Positions 5,691 through 8,269 of a stretch of 8,269 nucleotides of DNA are shown here, one piece after another (position 1 is the stretch's first letter; the number at the start of each line of letters is the position of its first letter). Under the pieces are notes generated by a model that worked only from the letters and a program-made list of their open reading frames with translations, was not told the DNA's origin and made no database searches. The DNA lies in assembly GCA_026419655.1 (NCBI GenBank), contig JANZZA010000278.1:1-8269 (forward strand), written 5' to 3'. The DNA is from Armatimonadota bacterium. Its GTDB lineage: Bacteria > Armatimonadota > Zipacnadia > Zipacnadales > FEN-943. Made by a program: the position numbers and the translations under genes.

Positions 5691-6827
5691 ATGCCGTACA
5701 GTAGTGAATGGGACGCAGCGCGGGAACGCATCGCCGCCTGGTGGGCAGGCGAAGACATCGGCCGGCCGATACTGCACATCGTGGTGCCGTCCGGGGAAGA
5801 GGTCGAGTTTCCCACTCCGCCAGACAGCTTTGAGGCCCGCTACACCGACATTGACTACCGGGTGGCCCTGACGGAGGCTCGCTGGCGGTCGTGCGATTAT
5901 GTAGCCGAGGGATTCTTCGGGACCTATGCTGACCTGGGGCCGGCCATTGTGAGCGCCTTCCTCGGCTGCGACATCATTTTCCAGGAGACGACCTCCTGGC
6001 AGCTTCCCATCGTCGAGGACTGGGATGCCTGGGAGCCACGCTTTAACCCGGAAAACCGGTGGTGGCGACTGAACCTGGAGATGACCAAGGCTCTGGCTGA
6101 GGCTGGGCGCGACAAATGGGTGACCAGCCCCAACGCAGGCGACGACCCCTTTGACGTGATGAGTCACCTGCGCGGTCCGGAGCGCCTGTGCATGGACTTG
6201 CTCGATCGGCCTGACAAGCTTCGGGAGCTCAGCGACTGGCTCACCGGCCTGCTTATAAGCCTGTACGACGAGCAGTATCGGTTGCTACAGGGCCTGGGCG
6301 TGGACGGGTCATCAAGCTGGATGCCGGTATGGTCCCCGGGGCGTTTTCTGGCGATGCAATGTGATTTTTCGTGCATGGTCGGGCCGGAAGTGTTCCGCGA
6401 TTTTATCCGTCCCCCGCTCGTTGCCCTGGCGAAGTCCATAGACCACTGTGTCTACCACTGGGACGGCCCTGGGGCCCTTCCCCACATCCGCCACTTGCTC
6501 AGTATATCCGAGATTCCGGCCATTCAATGGGTACCTGGCGCGGGGAACAAAGCACAGACCGACTGGCCAAATCTTTTGCGCCTCATTGCTGCCCACGGTA
6601 AGGCTCTTCAAATATGCTGTTCCGCCGAAGAAGTTCTCCAGCTTATCGAGTATATTCCGCCACGCTTACTCTGGTGCGGGGTTGGCGGGCTTTCGTCGCG
6701 GGAGGAAGCTGAGGCTTTCGTGCGGGAAGTAGAGCTGCGTTGTCAGCAAAAGCGAACCTATACCCTGCCCCCACCAGACGAGCCTTACTGGGGCGAGGAA
6801 TGGTACAGACTGCCCAGGCCCGTGTGA
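5691..6827 (+). CDS. Uroporphyrinogen decarboxylase (URO-D)-like family protein
   Basis: This 378-residue cytoplasmic protein looks like the URO-D/MtaA/CmuA superfamily of TIM barrels, which includes haem-pathway decarboxylases and corrinoid:coenzyme M-type methyltransferases. The C-terminal half is most telling: HCVYHWDGPGALPHI (252-266), AIQWVPGAG (277-285), KALQICCSAEEV (304-315) and LLWCGVGGLSSREEAEAFV (327-345). His252, Cys253, His256 and Cys329 could be part of a zinc site like the His/Cys ligands of methyltransferase members, but the spacing is not an exact match. Residues characteristic of true HemE are not evident, so a role in haem synthesis is unlikely. The ATG at 5691 begins the recognisable family sequence (SEWDAARERIAAWW). 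Its ribosome binding site is weak (GGGAG 16 bases upstream), and a TTG at 5634 would add 19 unlikely residues. No corrinoid-protein partner is nearby. Confidence 0.78.
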   Translation: MPYSSEWDAARERIAAWWAGEDIGRPILHIVVPSGEEVEFPTPPDSFEARYTDIDYRVALTEARWRSCDYVAEGFFGTYADLGPAIVSAFLGCDIIFQETTSWQLPIVEDWDAWEPRFNPENRWWRLNLEMTKALAEAGRDKWVTSPNAGDDPFDVMSHLRGPERLCMDLLDRPDKLRELSDWLTGLLISLYDEQYRLLQGLGVDGSSSWMPVWSPGRFLAMQCDFSCMVGPEVFRDFIRPPLVALAKSIDHCVYHWDGPGALPHIRHLLSISEIPAIQWVPGAGNKAQTDWPNLLRLIAAHGKALQICCSAEEVLQLIEYIPPRLLWCGVGGLSSREEAEAFVREVELRCQQKRTYTLPPPDEPYWGEEWYRLPRPV

Positions 6828-7218
6828 TGGCCTGGGGACCCGCGGGGGCATGTACTGCTGAACATCGGGCCGGCGCCTGCTGCCTGCCACTGAAGCCCCA
6901 AATAGTATCTGGGCCAACGCTGCGGCGAAGAGCCGCGGCTCTTTCGCAAGTCGCGGCCCCTTCTTCGGGCGCGAGTCGAGACGGGGGATCCTGCCCCCGC
7001 TTGTGTGGCCCTCTGCCGGGGGAGCCCGGTTCCCCCAGACCTTCTGCCACTGGGGCAGGAGCATTTTCGGTGAGGCGGTGCAAGGGGAAGCCTCCTTTTC
7101 CTGCCCGACGCAGCCAATGAGGCCTGCGGGCTGGGGGAGCCGCAGACTGCGCAACCAGGGACGGGCAGCACAGGGCCCGAAAGGTTTCCCAAGGGGGTTC
7201 CCTCTGCCGGCAAATGGG
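6828..7218. other. Hairpin-rich intergenic region, no gene
   Basis: No reading frame looks protein-like. The stretch carries many inverted repeats: a perfect 16-bp palindrome AAGAGCCGCGGCTCTT (6928-6943), CGGGGG/CCCCCG (6982-6987 with 6994-6999), GGGGGA/TCCCCC (7018-7023 with 7031-7036), GAGGC/GCCTC (7072-7076 with 7090-7094) and CTGCGG/CCGCAG (7124-7129 with 7140-7145). CCCTCTGCCGG occurs twice (around 7009 and 7200). It lies between convergent genes, so it may be the structured 3' end of the URO-D-like transcript or an array of repetitive extragenic elements. Confidence 0.5.
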
Positions 7219-7254
7219 CCTGGGGGATAACCCTTTTTAAGAGTTTTTCCCAGG
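7219..7254. terminator. Hairpin between convergent genes, likely terminator
   Basis: CCTGGGGGA (7219-7227) pairs with TTTTCCCAGG (7245-7254) including two G-T pairs, around a loop with CCCTTTTTAA. It resembles the hairpin at 1033-1061 in sequence layout (GGATAACCC versus GGAGAACTC). Its place between the URO-D-like gene and the minus-strand isomerase fits a shared terminator. Confidence 0.45.
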
Positions 7255-7281
7255 ACGTATTGTTAGCACGTTTCCTAGCGA

Positions 7282-7398
7282 GACTGTTGCAAAACTCACC
7301 TGGACGCAGGTCTCAGCCCGCGAACGGCACAGATTTAGGCCGACAACCTGTACTGCGTTGAAGCCACTCACCCGTGAAAAGAAGATTTTGCAACAATC
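7282..7398. mobile_element. MITE-like element with 14-bp inverted ends
   Basis: GACTGTTGCAAAAC (7282-7295) is inverted as ATTTTGCAACAATC (7385-7398), identical at 12 of 14 positions with two C/T changes. The 117-bp interior has no coding potential. The right end abuts the stop codon of the minus-strand isomerase (7402-7404). Related copies of the end occur at 5014-5031 and 8194-8212. This fits a miniature inverted-repeat element whose parent insertion sequence is not in the window. No clear target-site duplication was seen. Confidence 0.5.
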
Positions 7399-7401
7399 AC
7401 C

Positions 7402-8151
7402 CTAGAGTCCCAGGCCGCGCAGGTAGCCGCGAGAGAGGGAGATGGAGATGGGGTGGGGCAGCGTGGTGGTGTCCTGCTCGGCGACTATCCATCGAGCGCC
7501 GGCGGAAAGGGCAGCCTCGGCTGCCCCGCGCAGGTCTACAGTCCCCAGGCCAAGCTCGACGAATTCCCCTGGGGCGCCGTCTTTGAAGTGATAAAAGGGC
7601 GCCCGGTCGGCGTAGCGGCGGATGAAATCGGCCGGCTCTTCGCCGCCCACCGTCACCCAGTACACGTCAACGCACAGCTTTGCGACGGCAGGGTCGAGAA
7701 GCTCCGCAAGCCGGTGGATGCCCTTGACGCCATCGAAGGTCTCGAATTCAAAGGCGTGGTTGTGGTAGCAGAAGGTGATGCCCTCGTCTCTTAGCAAGGC
7801 ACCGAGGTTGTTGAAGGTCTCAGCGGCGCGCTCGTATTTTTCGATGCCCTCGCCTTCTGCTACGCCGGAGATAATGTAGTAGCGTGCGCCAACGGCGTGA
7901 AGATATTCGATGGCGGCCTCGACCTTAGTGGCGTCCTTGCAGTCTCCGTAACCAGAATGCATACCGGCCACGGCCAGGCCGGTTTCGGCTAGGAGGTCAC
8001 GCACCAGGGCTGGGTTGTGGCTGGCGAAGAGGTTGCCCGCCTCGATGCCGTCGTAGCCGGCCAGGGCTATTTCGCGCAGGACTCCTGCCAGGTCATCGGC
8101 AGGGCGTCGTCCGAAAACAATCAGTTGGCAGCCAATCTTTGGCTTGTTCAT
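7402..8151 (-). CDS. Sugar phosphate isomerase/epimerase, TIM barrel
   Basis: This 249-residue cytoplasmic protein belongs to the xylose-isomerase-like TIM-barrel superfamily that includes IolE (inosose dehydratase), IolI and many sugar isomerases and epimerases. Visible motifs are IGCQLIVFG at the N-terminus, GYDGIEAGN (32-40), GMHSGYGD (63-70), CYHNHAFEFE (128-137), CVDVYWVTVGG (160-170), FYHFKDG (186-192), GLGTVDL (201-207) and WIVAEQD (221-227). Asp162, His188 and Glu225, with a residue of the HNHAFEF motif, are the likely divalent-metal ligands. The HFKD and EQD motifs are typical of this group. The ATG at 8151 has a perfect AGGAGGT seven bases upstream; a longer open frame continues into the adapter at the contig end and should not be used. 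The gene faces the URO-D-like gene. Its substrate cannot be told from sequence, and no inositol gene is nearby. Confidence 0.88.
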   Translation of the reverse strand: MNKPKIGCQLIVFGRRPADDLAGVLREIALAGYDGIEAGNLFASHNPALVRDLLAETGLAVAGMHSGYGDCKDATKVEAAIEYLHAVGARYYIISGVAEGEGIEKYERAAETFNNLGALLRDEGITFCYHNHAFEFETFDGVKGIHRLAELLDPAVAKLCVDVYWVTVGGEEPADFIRRYADRAPFYHFKDGAPGEFVELGLGTVDLRGAAEAALSAGARWIVAEQDTTTLPHPISISLSRGYLRGLGL

Positions 8152-8158
8152 GGGTCTT

Positions 8159-8165
8159 ACCTCCT
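8159..8165 (-). promoter_or_regulatory. Strong ribosome binding site of the minus-strand isomerase
   Basis: AGGAGGT on the minus strand lies seven bases before the ATG at 8151. It settles that start and rules out the 38-residue upstream extension. Confidence 0.85.
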
Positions 8166-8171
8166 CGGATT

Positions 8172-8212
8172 CTTTTTCCGGGAGAAACCCTTTGGTGACT
8201 GTTGCAAAACCT
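8172..8212 (-). repeat. Composite of two dispersed repeat motifs
   Basis: On the minus strand 8193-8172 reads AAAGGGTTTCTCCCGGAAAA then AG, matching copy A (1049-1070) at 19 of 22 positions. Directly beside it, 8194-8212 on the plus strand is GGTGACTGTTGCAAAACCT, the element end also found at 7282-7398 and 5014-5031. The contig stops 38 bases of genomic sequence later, as often happens at repeats. Confidence 0.5.
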
Positions 8213-8250
8213 CGTGTCGGCCCAACTGGACCCCGGAAAGTGCACAAGAC

Positions 8251-8269
8251 CTGTCTCTTATACACATCT
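8251..8269. other. Tn5/Nextera mosaic-end adapter, sequencing artefact
   Basis: CTGTCTCTTATACACATCT is the exact 19-bp mosaic end used in Nextera tagmentation libraries. It sits at the very end of the window and is not genomic. Read on the minus strand it yields the well-known artefactual N-terminus MYKRQ. Confidence 0.98.

Noticed and set aside
5320..5871. Plus-strand open frame of 183 codons
   Set aside because: Composition is irregular, no motif is visible, and it overlaps the start of the well-supported URO-D-like gene in another frame.
6928..6943. Perfect palindrome as a classic Rho-independent terminator
   Set aside because: No T-run follows it, and a perfect 16-bp palindrome leaves little loop; it is listed only as a hairpin or possible binding site.
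8152..8265. 38-residue N-terminal extension of the minus-strand isomerase beginning MYKRQ
   Set aside because: It is translated from the adapter and an intergenic repeat; AGGAGGT and the conserved N-terminus place the start at 8151.

Overview
The window reads as bacterial chromosomal DNA of fairly high G+C content with metabolic genes that are well separated. Five genes lie on the plus strand and one on the minus strand. The gene set (a hydroxypyruvate-isomerase-like TIM barrel, HinT, long-form HisG, a DUF6785/DUF6784-type membrane protein, a URO-D-like protein and a second sugar isomerase/epimerase) resembles that of poorly cultivated lineages such as Armatimonadota, Planctomycetota, Sumerlaeota or Hydrogenedentota. 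No rRNA or other taxonomic marker is present, so this placement is an inference. The last 19 bases (8251-8269) are the Tn5/Nextera mosaic end, a library artefact, so the right edge is the raw end of an assembled short-read contig.

Layout, left to right: hyi-like isomerase (106-888); a 240-bp intergenic stretch with a hairpin and a dispersed repeat; hinT (1129-1473); hisG from a TTG start (1556-2452); a 421-bp intergenic stretch holding a second repeat copy, four decayed type I-E-like CRISPR repeats (2598-2809) and a promoter; a 660-residue polytopic membrane protein (2874-4856); an 834-bp stretch without a convincing gene (4857-5690); a URO-D-like protein (5691-6827); a 574-bp convergent intergenic region full of hairpins and ending in a MITE-like element (7282-7398); and a minus-strand sugar isomerase/epimerase (8151-7402).

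The genes do not form one obvious pathway. hinT and hisG are 82 bp apart and could be co-transcribed. The rest look like single-gene units. The two TIM-barrel isomerases, the URO-D-like protein and the membrane protein would fit an organism handling varied sugars and one-carbon or methylated compounds, but the sequence does not show substrates.

Most of the unusual signal is intergenic: an orphan, degenerate CRISPR-like array with exact I-E geometry (29-bp repeats, 32/33/32-bp spacers) and no cas genes in view; a family of diverged intergenic elements sharing short boxes; and a second family built on GGTGAYTGTTGCAAAA. I found no intact novel multi-gene system.
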